Of a DNA stretch of 40,476 nucleotides, positions 1-5,402 are shown piece by piece. Below the pieces are notes generated by a model, which saw nothing but the letters and a program-made list of their open reading frames with translations, did no database searches and was not told where the DNA came from. A program made the position numbers and the translations under genes. Source of the stretch: a virus; the IMG/VR virus record IMGVR_UViG_3300044720_000108, positions 1 to 40,476 of that record, one strand, 5' to 3'. Position 1 is the first letter of the stretch; every line of letters starts with the position of its first letter.

Positions 1-1083
1 TCAGGGGCCATCTTCCGCGACGGTCCTCGTCCCCGCCTCGTCCCAGAGGTCGTCGAGGACGGCGCGGGTCTGCGCCTCGGCGGTCGGGAACAGGTGCGCG
101 TAGGTGTCCATCTCGGCCAGCGACGCGTGCCCGAGCAGCCGCTGGATCTCAGCCGCCGGGCGGCCCCGGTCGATCAGCGACGCCACGTAGAAGTGCCGGG
201 TGACGTGGAACCCGTAGGTGGCGGGGAGCCCGGCGGCGGCCAGCGCTGGTTTCCAGATGGCGCGGTTCCAGGTTGAGCCGCGCCACTGGCCGCGCGCGGA
301 GCGGAAGACGAGGTCGTCGGACGGCCAGGTGGCGAGGTGCGCGGCCAGCTCGTCGGCGACCCAGCGGGGCAGCGGGACGGTGCGGTGCGACGTCGCGGTC
401 TTCGGCTTCTTCCGCTCCCCGGGCCGCCGGGGGTCGATCTGCTCCTCGACCCGGACCCGGCGGCGCAGGAAGTCGACCCGGGAGACGGTGAGCCCCAGCA
501 CCTCGCCCTGCCGCAGCCCGCAGCCGAGGCCGACCGCGATCGCGGCGCGCCCGCGCGGCGCGGCGGAGTCGAGCAGCTGCCGCGCCTGCGCGGGGGTGAG
601 GACGACGATCTCCTTGCGCCGGACCTCCGGCAGCGGCACCTGCGGGGGCCGGGGGGCGAGGCGGCGGCGCTGGGCGCGGCGCAGCACCATCGCCACGAGG
701 ACGAGGATGCCCCGCCGGTAGGAGGGGGCGAGGCCCTTGCGGATCAGCGCCCGGGCGACCGCGTCGACGTCGGCCTCGCTGAACCGCCCGACCGCGACGT
801 CGCCGACCACCGGGAGGACGTGCAGCCGCAGCCGGGACTCGTAGAGGGCGCGGGTGCTCTCGTCCTCGACCCCGGCGACGAGGTCATCGGCGACGGCGCG
901 GAACGGGACGCGCATGTCGGCCGGCGCGACGTACTCACCCCGCCGCTGGTCGACCCGCATGTCGTCCTCGAGGGTCTCGGCGGCGGCCTTGGTCGGCATC
1001 CGCCTGGTCCGCCGCGGCGCGCCCCGGCCGTAGCCCTCGCGCCACTCGGCGATCCAGCGGCCGTCAGAGTCGCGGCGGGCCAT
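1..1083 (-). CDS. int: Tyrosine-type site-specific integrase
   Basis: Catalyses integration and, with excisionase, excision of the phage by strand exchange between attP and attB. The 360-residue length is normal for a phage integrase. An N-terminal arm-type/SAM-like region (residues about 1-150) precedes the catalytic domain. The catalytic set is visible: R191 (GLRQGE), K228 (KTATSHR), H293 and R296 (HVTRH), H319 (LLGH) and the nucleophile Y328 (DTYAHLF). The ATG overlaps the stop of the upstream membrane-protein gene (ATGA), so it appears to be the last gene of the leftward operon headed by the repressor. The gene is complete; its stop is the first three bases of the window, so attP probably lies just outside on the left. 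Confidence 0.97.
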   Translation of the reverse strand: MARRDSDGRWIAEWREGYGRGAPRRTRRMPTKAAAETLEDDMRVDQRRGEYVAPADMRVPFRAVADDLVAGVEDESTRALYESRLRLHVLPVVGDVAVGRFSEADVDAVARALIRKGLAPSYRRGILVLVAMVLRRAQRRRLAPRPPQVPLPEVRRKEIVVLTPAQARQLLDSAAPRGRAAIAVGLGCGLRQGEVLGLTVSRVDFLRRRVRVEEQIDPRRPGERKKPKTATSHRTVPLPRWVADELAAHLATWPSDDLVFRSARGQWRGSTWNRAIWKPALAAAGLPATYGFHVTRHFYVASLIDRGRPAAEIQRLLGHASLAEMDTYAHLFPTAEAQTRAVLDDLWDEAGTRTVAEDGP

Positions 1084-1634
1084 CAGGCGGCCTTGCAGAT
1101 CGCAACGATCGCCCTGAGGTCGGCGACGAACTCGTCGTAGTCGCCAGTGATGTCGCCCGTGCCCTCGACCAGCATGACGCGCAGTCGCGCCGCGCTCGCC
1201 GAGGCAGAACGGGCGTGTGTAGCCAGCGCGGCGTCGTCAGCGATCGAGGCGACATCATCGAGGTCCCGGCTGATGCGAGCGAAGGCCGACGCGGCATCCG
1301 CCGACGTGACGGTCTGCTGCCTGAATCCCGTTATCAGGTCGTCGGCGCGGACCGCGGCCTGCTCGGCCTGGGCGCAGCCGTGAGGCGCGGTCTTCGTGTT
1401 GACGACTACGAGGGCGAGGCCGCCAATGCCGAGCACCGACAGAGCGGCGACGACGATAGCCCTGCGGGACGATCGCGCGGGCCGAGGTTGAGGAGTGCCC
1501 CACGGGAGACGCGGCAGGTCGCCCCCGGCGGGGACCTCGCGGTACGGCGTCGGGTTCGGCCAGCAGTAGTACCAGCCGTCGTTGGCCCGGTACCACTCGC
1601 CGGGGCCAGGCGGCGGTTCAGGGTGCTGTTGCAC
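1083..1634 (-). CDS. Single-span membrane protein, paralogue of the gene upstream
   Basis: Predicted 183-residue protein of unknown function. A short N-terminal cytoplasmic module holds GEWYRANDGWYY and PTPYREVPAGGDL (residues about 13-40). One transmembrane helix (about 59-79) follows, then a helical, Ala-rich C-terminal domain. The module matches that of the next gene upstream (GEWYRASDGKFY, PTPYDEVPLGGDL), so the two arose by duplication; it loosely resembles the W/Y-rich DUF2510 motif. I chose GTG at 1634 because GGAGG lies 6 bases upstream and the overlap with the upstream gene is then only 17 bases; an in-frame ATG at 1709 would overlap by 92. Position between repressor and integrase suggests expression in the lysogen, perhaps in superinfection exclusion (inference). 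Confidence 0.8.
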   Translation of the reverse strand: MQQHPEPPPGPGEWYRANDGWYYCWPNPTPYREVPAGGDLPRLPWGTPQPRPARSSRRAIVVAALSVLGIGGLALVVVNTKTAPHGCAQAEQAAVRADDLITGFRQQTVTSADAASAFARISRDLDDVASIADDAALATHARSASASAARLRVMLVEGTGDITGDYDEFVADLRAIVAICKAA

Positions 1635-2109
1635 GCGCTGCCTCCACGGCCACGGTCGTGGTGTACTCGACGGCGACTCCGTCGCTGCCGTGACAGTCGT
1701 CGTCGCCACACGCCAGCCCGCGGCTCTCCGCGCAGCGTTTCGCGTCGTCGTCGATCGTCAAAAGCAGGTTGTACGCCGCCTGGTCGGACGCAGCGGGTCG
1801 GCGAAGTTCGTCGGCCCACCGGGCGACGGCGACGACGGCGCAACTGTCGATGATGCGGCGGGCCTCAGCGGCCTGGATTCCCTGCGAGTGGTGGCGGAGG
1901 GCTAGCGTCGCAGCGAGCACGAGGCCGACGCCGAGCGCGGCGGCCAGCGTCCGGCGCGCGAGGCGTGAACGGCGCGGGTACGCAGGCGCGGGGAGCGGCG
2001 CCAGGTCGCCGCCGAGCGGAACCTCGTCGTAGGGCGTCGGGTCCGGATGCCGGTAGAACTTCCCGTCGCTGGCCCTGTACCACTCGCCCTGGCGCAGTTC
2101 CCCCGTCAC
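1618..2109 (-). CDS. Single-span membrane protein, paralogue of the gene downstream
   Basis: Predicted 163-residue protein of unknown function. It has the same plan as its downstream neighbour: an aromatic N-terminal module (GEWYRASDGKFY, then PTPYDEVPLGGDL, residues about 8-40), a basic stretch, one transmembrane helix (about 54-71) and a helical tail with several cysteines (RCAESRGLACGDDDC), absent from the paralogue. The start is GTG at 2109, 10 bases after the stop of the gene upstream. It belongs to the leftward lysogeny operon. The membrane anchor plus lysogenic position fit a lysogenic-conversion or exclusion protein, but no catalytic motif is visible. Confidence 0.8.
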   Translation of the reverse strand: MTGELRQGEWYRASDGKFYRHPDPTPYDEVPLGGDLAPLPAPAYPRRSRLARRTLAAALGVGLVLAATLALRHHSQGIQAAEARRIIDSCAVVAVARWADELRRPAASDQAAYNLLLTIDDDAKRCAESRGLACGDDDCHGSDGVAVEYTTTVAVEAARATAP

Positions 2110-2119
2110 GGTGACTCCC

Positions 2120-2470
2120 TCACTCGGCGTTGTCGTACTGGACGAGCCTCAGGTCCGGCTTCGTGGGCGGCGGCTCGAAGTGGTCCGACGCGAGGAGGTC
2201 CCGGTCGTGCCAGCCGAGCCGGTAGACGACGCCGATGATCTGCGTCGTGCTGAGGACTTTCCCGTGGATCATGTTGCCGAGCAGCCAGAACCCGCCGAGG
2301 CCGAGGACCGCGATGAGGATGAGGAGCGTGGCGACAGCGATGTCCCCCTCCAGATGCTTCCCGTTCCCGGTCACCTCGATGTAGAGGTGGCCGAGCTGGA
2401 GGAGGACCGTCAGGGCGAGGAGGCCGAGGGCGAGCCACGCCGTCCAGGGCTTCGGGTTCTTGAACGTCAT
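2120..2470 (-). CDS. Two-span membrane protein of the lysogeny operon
   Basis: Predicted 116-residue protein with two hydrophobic helices (about residues 10-29 and 44-66) joined by a short polar loop, and a soluble C-terminal tail of about 50 residues. I do not recognise a family. Its ATG overlaps the repressor stop (ATGA), implying translational coupling to the repressor and expression in the lysogen. Small two-span proteins in this position often act at the envelope against superinfecting phage; that role is inference here. Confidence 0.82.
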   Translation of the reverse strand: MTFKNPKPWTAWLALGLLALTVLLQLGHLYIEVTGNGKHLEGDIAVATLLILIAVLGLGGFWLLGNMIHGKVLSTTQIIGVVYRLGWHDRDLLASDHFEPPPTKPDLRLVQYDNAE

Positions 2471-2907
2471 GCATCGCGTGATGCCCGCTCTGTGGGCTCG
2501 GCATTCGCGGCCCGCGTGGCCGGTGGGTTCTCGCGCAGCAGACGGAGGAACGCTTCGACTGCGTCGCGCTCGCTCGGATGAACCGCAAGTCGGACGTCTT
2601 CAATCGTCGCGGTCTCGGGCATAGCACGCAGCAACGCAGCAGCGTCGGACCGACCGGCCGCCGTGAGCGCGGCAGGTGTGACGCCTACCGCACGTGCCAT
2701 GCGGGCGAGTGTTGCGGCGGGACCAACGACAGGCACGCGCAGCCCGGGTGAGGGCGAACTGTAGCCGGACTCGATCTGCCTCCACCGACCTTCGGATATC
2801 CCGGCGGCGACAGCCGCCTGCCGGATCGAGATGGGAGGCACGGCCTGGCCTCGCGCCTCGCGTAGCAGGAGCCCCTCGGGTTGCTGGTACGAGTCAGTCG
2901 CGGGCAC
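2467..2907 (-). CDS. XRE-family HTH immunity repressor
   Basis: Probable CI-like repressor that keeps the rightward early promoter silent. A helix-turn-helix is visible in ISIRQAAVAAGISEGRWRQI with the following ESGY, about residues 27-50 from the start used here, followed by a second helical region (LARMARAVGVTPAALTAAG). Translation probably begins at GTG 2907: a promoter-like pair (TTGACT, 17-base spacer, CATCGT) ends 6 bases upstream, which would make the mRNA leaderless, exactly like the Cro-like gene opposite. A longer reading from TTG at 2961 would run through the operator boxes and is less likely. The gene heads the leftward operon that ends with the integrase. Confidence 0.85.
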   Translation of the reverse strand: MPATDSYQQPEGLLLREARGQAVPPISIRQAAVAAGISEGRWRQIESGYSSPSPGLRVPVVGPAATLARMARAVGVTPAALTAAGRSDAAALLRAMPETATIEDVRLAVHPSERDAVEAFLRLLRENPPATRAANAEPTERASRDA

Positions 2908-2913
2908 ACGCCA

Positions 2914-2942
2914 ACGATGCGTGCGAAGTCTTGCGAAGTCAA
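2914..2942 (-). promoter_or_regulatory. Repressor promoter (leaderless), leftward
   Basis: Reading the minus strand: TTGACT (2942-2937), a 17-base spacer, CATCGT (2919-2914), then 6 bases to the GTG at 2907, so the predicted transcript starts at or next to the start codon. The spacer carries two TTCGCA boxes 10 bp apart (2937-2932 and 2927-2922). The -10 hexamer is weak, which could mean activation by a bound regulator. Sequence seen; promoter activity inferred. Confidence 0.55.
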
Positions 2943-3062
2943 TCAAGGCCCGGGGTCGCAAATCTTCGCAATGACAGCCTTGGGGTTATCGAACATCGCA
3001 GGTCAGAGGCTATGTTCGCACTACTTCGCGCGAAGTGCTTGACCTTCGCACTCCTTCGCACT
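2921..3062. promoter_or_regulatory. Operator array of TTCGCA boxes phased at 10 bp
   Basis: Between the divergent regulators lie many copies of TTCGCA. On the plus strand: 2965, 3015, 3045, 3055, with variants GTCGCA at 2955, ATCGCA at 2995 and TTCGCG at 3025, all starting at positions that differ by exact multiples of 10. On the minus strand: 2927-2922 and 2937-2932, again 10 bp apart, plus CGCGAA at 3029-3034. The two promoter-spacer pairs are 10-bp tandem repeats (3043-3052/3053-3062 and 2921-2930/2931-2940). ACTTCGCGCGAAGT at 3023-3036 is a perfect palindrome. One helical turn between boxes suggests cooperative repressor binding on one face of the DNA. Confidence 0.75.
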
Positions 3063-3067
3063 ACTGT
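3039..3067 (+). promoter_or_regulatory. Early rightward promoter (leaderless)
   Basis: TTGACC (3039-3044), a 17-base spacer and TACTGT (3062-3067) form a good promoter. Six bases separate the -10 from the ATG at 3074, so the transcript should begin on the start codon. The spacer consists of two CCTTCGCACT repeats, so a regulator bound there would block polymerase directly. This would be the main promoter of the early lytic operon. Confidence 0.75.
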
Positions 3068-3073
3068 CCTCGC

Positions 3074-3337
3074 ATGGCCAAAGCCCCTCCGAAGACCCGA
3101 ACGACGCGGCGCTCGCCGCTCGACCACGAGCCGGAGGCAGTCGCCTACGCACGCGAGAAGGCGGGTCTAAACCGCGCCCAACTCGCCGAGCGAGTCGGCT
3201 GCGCGCCGAGCCTCATCACCGAGATCGAGGGCGGCACGCGCAACGCCAACCCGGCGATGCTGCTCCGGCTCGCGGAGGCGCTGAACTGTCCGGTCGTCGT
3301 GCTGGAGCGCAAGCGCCCCTCGGCCGGTGCCGCATGA
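3074..3337 (+). CDS. Cro-like XRE-family HTH regulator
   Basis: An 87-residue protein, almost entirely one HTH_3 domain: AYAREKAGLNRAQLAERVGC, APSLITEIEGGTRNANPAML and LRLAEALNCPVVVLERK (about residues 24-80). It is the first gene rightward from the switch, the place of Cro in lambdoid-type circuits, and probably binds the same TTCGCA boxes to shut off the repressor. The ATG at 3074 sits directly at the predicted transcription start. An in-frame GTG at 3035 would put the promoter inside the gene and is rejected. Its stop overlaps the next start (ATGA). Confidence 0.9.
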   Translation: MAKAPPKTRTTRRSPLDHEPEAVAYAREKAGLNRAQLAERVGCAPSLITEIEGGTRNANPAMLLRLAEALNCPVVVLERKRPSAGAA

Positions 3338-3756
3338 CGCACGACCTCGCCACCGAGTACGTCCGAGCCGAGGCGACGCTCCGTTCGCTAGCCGCCTTCG
3401 TTGCGGAGAGCGAGCTGGCGCAGGAACTCCTGACGCTCGCCCGCGCCAGGGCCAGCCGCCACGTCGAACACGTCGAGGAGCAGAAGCAGCGCGCCCTGCG
3501 CGATCAGGCCCAGGTCAACGAGACCCGCGAGCAGACCGGGGAGCGCGGGAGCGATGTCACCACCCGCGACGGCCGCGAGGACGGCGTGCTGCATCGGCGC
3601 GAGCACCTCACCGAACAGAGCACCCTCCAGCGCCTTGTCCTCGGTGACCAGAGCGGTGAGCAGTTCCAGAGCCCGTGCGCGTGCCTCGTCCACGAGATCG
3701 CACGCTACTCCGCGCAGATCAGCGCCCTCGTCGCGGGTGGCGGGAGAGCCGCATGA
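3334..3756 (+). CDS. Hypothetical early protein with a doubtful middle
   Basis: Open frame of 140 residues, ATGA-coupled to the Cro-like gene upstream and to the next gene downstream, which supports its ends. The first 40 or so residues and the last 25 look protein-like (helical, Ala/Leu rich), but residues about 43-115 are almost devoid of hydrophobic residues (E, Q, R, H, D, S rich), as expected from the wrong strand. The codon-aligned minus strand there encodes a plausible hydrophobic protein (3388-3693). Either this gene was interrupted by a counter-oriented gene and stayed open by chance, or the two overlap. Function unknown. Confidence 0.45.
   Translation: MTHDLATEYVRAEATLRSLAAFVAESELAQELLTLARARASRHVEHVEEQKQRALRDQAQVNETREQTGERGSDVTTRDGREDGVLHRREHLTEQSTLQRLVLGDQSGEQFQSPCACLVHEIARYSAQISALVAGGGRAA
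3388..3693 (-). CDS. Counter-oriented small protein A inside the early operon
   Basis: A 101-residue protein starting with GTG at 3693, rich in Leu, Ala and Val with evenly spaced acidic residues, so probably a helical bundle. It shares a pattern with protein B (3978-4328): GDIAP, then L..LVDL, A.GAL and D..D here, against GDVEP, LIDL, ADGAL and D..D in B, aligned by eye with a 3-residue gap. GGAGTAGCGT lies exactly 8 bases before the start, as in B and C; TAGCGT can serve as a -10 for a leaderless or nearly leaderless mRNA. Function unknown. It would be read against the early lytic transcript, so expression in the lysogen is likely. Confidence 0.55.
   Translation of the reverse strand: MDEARARALELLTALVTEDKALEGALFGEVLAPMQHAVLAAVAGGDIAPALPGLLAGLVDLGLIAQGALLLLLDVFDVAAGPGAGERQEFLRQLALRNEGG
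3702..3711 (-). promoter_or_regulatory. GGAGTAGCGT start-proximal element, copy A
   Basis: Minus-strand GGAGTAGCGT ends 8 bases before the GTG at 3693. The same 10-mer at the same distance precedes counter-oriented genes B and C, and I found no other copy in the window. TAGCGT fits the TANNNT -10 of actinobacterial promoters; no -35 is conserved between the copies. Interpreted as a leaderless-type promoter. Confidence 0.5.
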
Positions 3757-4364
3757 GCCGCGACCGCATCCCGGTCCCGGAGGGTGTGACGTTCCTCCGC
3801 CCGACCCCGCTGGAGTACCGGCTGGCCGACGCCGACCCGACCGACCAGGCCGCGCTGCTGCGGCTGTGGCGCGAGGCCGGCGACATGGTCCGCGCCTTCG
3901 AGGACAGCGGACCGGCCCGTCGCGCGATGGCCGAGGAGGACCGCAAGGCCGACTGCGAGCTGTACGTCGAGCGGTACCTACACCTGGCCCGGTCCTGCGG
4001 GCGCTTCGATATCACCCGCGACCAGCTTGAGGCCGACTTCGCGGCTCGGTACCACCCCGTGTGTGACGAGCAGGTCGACCGCGTCGCGGACGAGAACCAG
4101 CGCCCCGTCCGCGAGGTCGATGAGGTAGGTCAGCATCCGGAAGACCGGCTCGACGTCGCCGTTGTCGAGGCCAGTCAGCTTGACACCGTCGCGGAACCGC
4201 GCGGAGGCGGCGAAGTCGTCCTCCAGCGCTCCACGGATGCTGTCGAAGTCCAGCGGGCTCACGGCCCACGTCTCCAGCATGTTCTTCGCAAGGTGCGCTC
4301 GCTCGTACACGTCACGTCGATCGGTCATGCCCTCGGACGCTACTCCCGCCGCGGTGCCGCATGA
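3753..4364 (+). CDS. Hypothetical early protein, 3' half probably non-native
   Basis: Open frame of 203 residues from ATG 3753 (ATGA overlap with the gene before). Residues 1 to about 100 look like a genuine soluble, acidic helical protein (VTFLRPTPLEYRLADADPTD, LLRLWREAGDMVRAFE, FDITRDQLEADFAARYH). After about base 4055 the composition becomes that of an antisense reading of gene B, and the frame ends in ALGRYSRRGAA, encoded by the 39-bp repeat. A +2 reading would meet TGA right at the junction (GTGTGA near 4060), so an ancestral stop may have been lost. Function unknown. Confidence 0.55.
   Translation: MSRDRIPVPEGVTFLRPTPLEYRLADADPTDQAALLRLWREAGDMVRAFEDSGPARRAMAEEDRKADCELYVERYLHLARSCGRFDITRDQLEADFAARYHPVCDEQVDRVADENQRPVREVDEVGQHPEDRLDVAVVEASQLDTVAEPRGGGEVVLQRSTDAVEVQRAHGPRLQHVLRKVRSLVHVTSIGHALGRYSRRGAA
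3978..4328 (-). CDS. Counter-oriented small protein B inside the early operon
   Basis: A 116-residue protein from ATG 4328. Codon third positions are almost all G or C through residue 90, and the sequence has normal alternation (YERAHLAKNMLETWAVSPLD, VFRMLTYLIDLADGALVLVR), so this strand is the coding one for 4060-4328. The last 25 residues overlap the believable part of the plus-strand gene and may not be native. GGAGTAGCGT lies 8 bases before the ATG. It resembles protein A around GDVEP...LIDLADGAL; similarity to C (AV[DE]xL...GV) is weak. Function unknown; likely expressed from its own promoter rather than from the early operon. Confidence 0.65.
   Translation of the reverse strand: MTDRRDVYERAHLAKNMLETWAVSPLDFDSIRGALEDDFAASARFRDGVKLTGLDNGDVEPVFRMLTYLIDLADGALVLVRDAVDLLVTHGVVPSREVGLKLVAGDIEAPAGPGQV
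4326..4364 (-). repeat. 39-bp direct repeat, copy 1
   Basis: Runs from the start codon of gene B to the stop/start junction of the plus-strand genes and recurs at 5029-5067 with a single mismatch (38 of 39). It contains the GGAGTAGCGT element (4337-4346) and ends in the CGGTGCCGCATGA junction motif. In the plus frame it encodes ALGRYSRRGAA at the end of two otherwise unrelated open frames. Confidence 0.9.
4337..4346 (-). promoter_or_regulatory. GGAGTAGCGT start-proximal element, copy B
   Basis: Minus-strand GGAGTAGCGT, 8 bases before the ATG of gene B at 4328. Probable -10 (TAGCGT) of a leaderless-type promoter shared with genes A and C. Confidence 0.55.
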
Positions 4365-4594
4365 TCGAGGCCACGTACGTTCTTGACACTCCGTGCCCCG
4401 CGCGGCTTGGGACGGCGCTGCGCTTCTGCGGCACCGACCACCTGCTCGGGACCGAGGTCGTCGTCGAGGCGCTTCACACCTACCCCGAGCGGGTCGTCGA
4501 GGGCGACGTGCTCGCGGAGGTCCGCTGCGCCCTCGACGGGCAGTCGTACGGGGCGGCGTTCTTCATCCCCCTGACCGACCTGGCAGCCGCATGA
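4361..4594 (+). CDS. Hypothetical small early protein
   Basis: A 77-residue protein (ATYVLDTPCPARLGTALRFC, VVVEALHTYPERVVEGDVLA) with beta-rich alternation and no recognised family. Both ends are ATGA overlaps with the neighbouring plus-strand genes. It sits between the two counter-oriented cassettes B and C and reads normally throughout, with no competing minus-strand gene. Confidence 0.75.
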   Translation: MIEATYVLDTPCPARLGTALRFCGTDHLLGTEVVVEALHTYPERVVEGDVLAEVRCALDGQSYGAAFFIPLTDLAAA

Positions 4595-5067
4595 CCACCG
4601 CCGATGCGATCTACGCCATCGCCACTGACCTGATGCCCTGCCACCTGACGAACGCCACCATGTTCCGCTGGCGCTTCGGCCGGGACGGCACCCCCGAGGA
4701 GGTCGCGGCGTTCATCGCCGACCCGGCGTCATTCCTCCGCGAAGTGCGCGCCGAGCTCGGCGAGGACCGTCTCGACGGTCACGCCCCGGCAGTCCGCCAG
4801 CCACTCGACGGCCCGCTTGGCGACGTTCCCGACCCCGTACACGAGGTGCATCGCATTCGCTGCGGCGCGCATCTCCTCGGTCTGGGCCTGCGGGTGCTGG
4901 TCGGTCAGCGGGTTCGCGTCCAGCACGATCCGCACGAGTGCGTCTCGCATCGCAGGACCGCCGCCGGCGAACCCCGCCGTGACGACCTCCAGCCCAAGAC
5001 GCCCAGCGCTGCGCGTCGCCTCGTCCGCCATGCCCTCGGACGCTACTCCCGCCGGGGTGCCGCATGA
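4591..5067 (+). CDS. Hypothetical early protein, 3' two thirds probably non-native
   Basis: Open frame of 158 residues, ATGA-linked at both ends. Residues 1-50 are convincing (MTTADAIYAIATDLMPCHL, FRWRFGRDGTPEEVAAFIAD). Beyond about 4745 it becomes R, H, D, V rich, the antisense image of gene C, and it ends in the same ALGRYSRRGAA tail as the frame at 3753-4364 because both finish in the 39-bp repeat. Probably a short gene whose 3' end was replaced when the counter-oriented cassette arrived. Function unknown. Confidence 0.5.
   Translation: MTTADAIYAIATDLMPCHLTNATMFRWRFGRDGTPEEVAAFIADPASFLREVRAELGEDRLDGHAPAVRQPLDGPLGDVPDPVHEVHRIRCGAHLLGLGLRVLVGQRVRVQHDPHECVSHRRTAAGEPRRDDLQPKTPSAARRLVRHALGRYSRRGAA
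4729..5031 (-). CDS. Counter-oriented small protein C inside the early operon
   Basis: A 100-residue helical protein from ATG 5031 (MADEATRSAGRLGLEVVTAG, EEMRAAANAMHLVYGVGNVA, EWLADCRGVTVETVLAELG). Composition and third-position G/C favour this strand over the plus frame. GGAGTAGCGT ends 8 bases before the start, within copy 2 of the 39-bp repeat. It is similar in size to A and B, with only a weak match to B near the C-terminus. Function unknown; transcription would oppose the early operon. Confidence 0.62.
   Translation of the reverse strand: MADEATRSAGRLGLEVVTAGFAGGGPAMRDALVRIVLDANPLTDQHPQAQTEEMRAAANAMHLVYGVGNVAKRAVEWLADCRGVTVETVLAELGAHFAEE
5029..5067 (-). repeat. 39-bp direct repeat, copy 2
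   Basis: Second copy of the repeat at 4326-4364, with one mismatch. It spans the start codon of gene C, its GGAGTAGCGT element (5040-5049) and the GGGTGCCGCATGA junction. The 13-bp junction alone also occurs at 3325-3337 and 5390-5402. Confidence 0.9.
5040..5049 (-). promoter_or_regulatory. GGAGTAGCGT start-proximal element, copy C
   Basis: Minus-strand GGAGTAGCGT, 8 bases before the ATG of gene C at 5031; third member of the set at 3702-3711 and 4337-4346. Confidence 0.55.
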
Positions 5068-5402
5068 CCGGCGTTCGCGTGCCGGGCGAGGCGTGGCCGT
5101 CGCCGAGGCTGTACCCCGACCTGTGCGACTACGACTCCATCGACCCTGGCATCGTCGGCCCGCTGCGGGTCCTGCGGCAGTCCGGGATCGAGACGTTCGA
5201 GTCCTGCGAGGGCGGCCCCGGCCACGCCTACGCGGAGCCGAGCATCCGGTTCCACGGCAACCGGTCGGAGGGCTGGAAGGCGCTCGCCGCCGCGCGTGAC
5301 GTGAACCTCCCGGTGACCGCGCTGCGCCGCGTCTGGACCGTCCACGACGGGGAGCCGGACGGGCCGGTATGGGAAATCGTGTTCCGGCGCGGTGCCGCAT
5401 GA
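5064..5402 (+). CDS. Hypothetical phage protein with SCEGGPGH motif
   Basis: A 112-residue soluble protein. The signature TFESCEGGPGHAYAEPSIRF (about residues 40-59), followed by RFHGNRSEGWKAL, is of a kind seen in many actinophage early proteins of unknown function; the cysteine and histidine suggest metal binding. A similar signature (SCCGHGHRPG) is in the last gene of the window. ATGA overlaps on both sides place it firmly in the early operon. Confidence 0.82.
   Translation: MTGVRVPGEAWPSPRLYPDLCDYDSIDPGIVGPLRVLRQSGIETFESCEGGPGHAYAEPSIRFHGNRSEGWKALAAARDVNLPVTALRRVWTVHDGEPDGPVWEIVFRRGAA

Noticed and set aside
1-60. Attachment site next to the integrase
   Set aside because: The window begins on the integrase stop, and no repeat shared with the right end was found by eye; attP cannot be placed.
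3035-3073. Upstream GTG start for the Cro-like gene
   Set aside because: It would place the promoter and operator repeats inside the coding region; ATG 3074 fits the promoter spacing.
4280-4295. An isolated TTCGCA match within gene B
   Set aside because: Single box without partner or promoter; a match expected by chance. The same holds for one near 10277.
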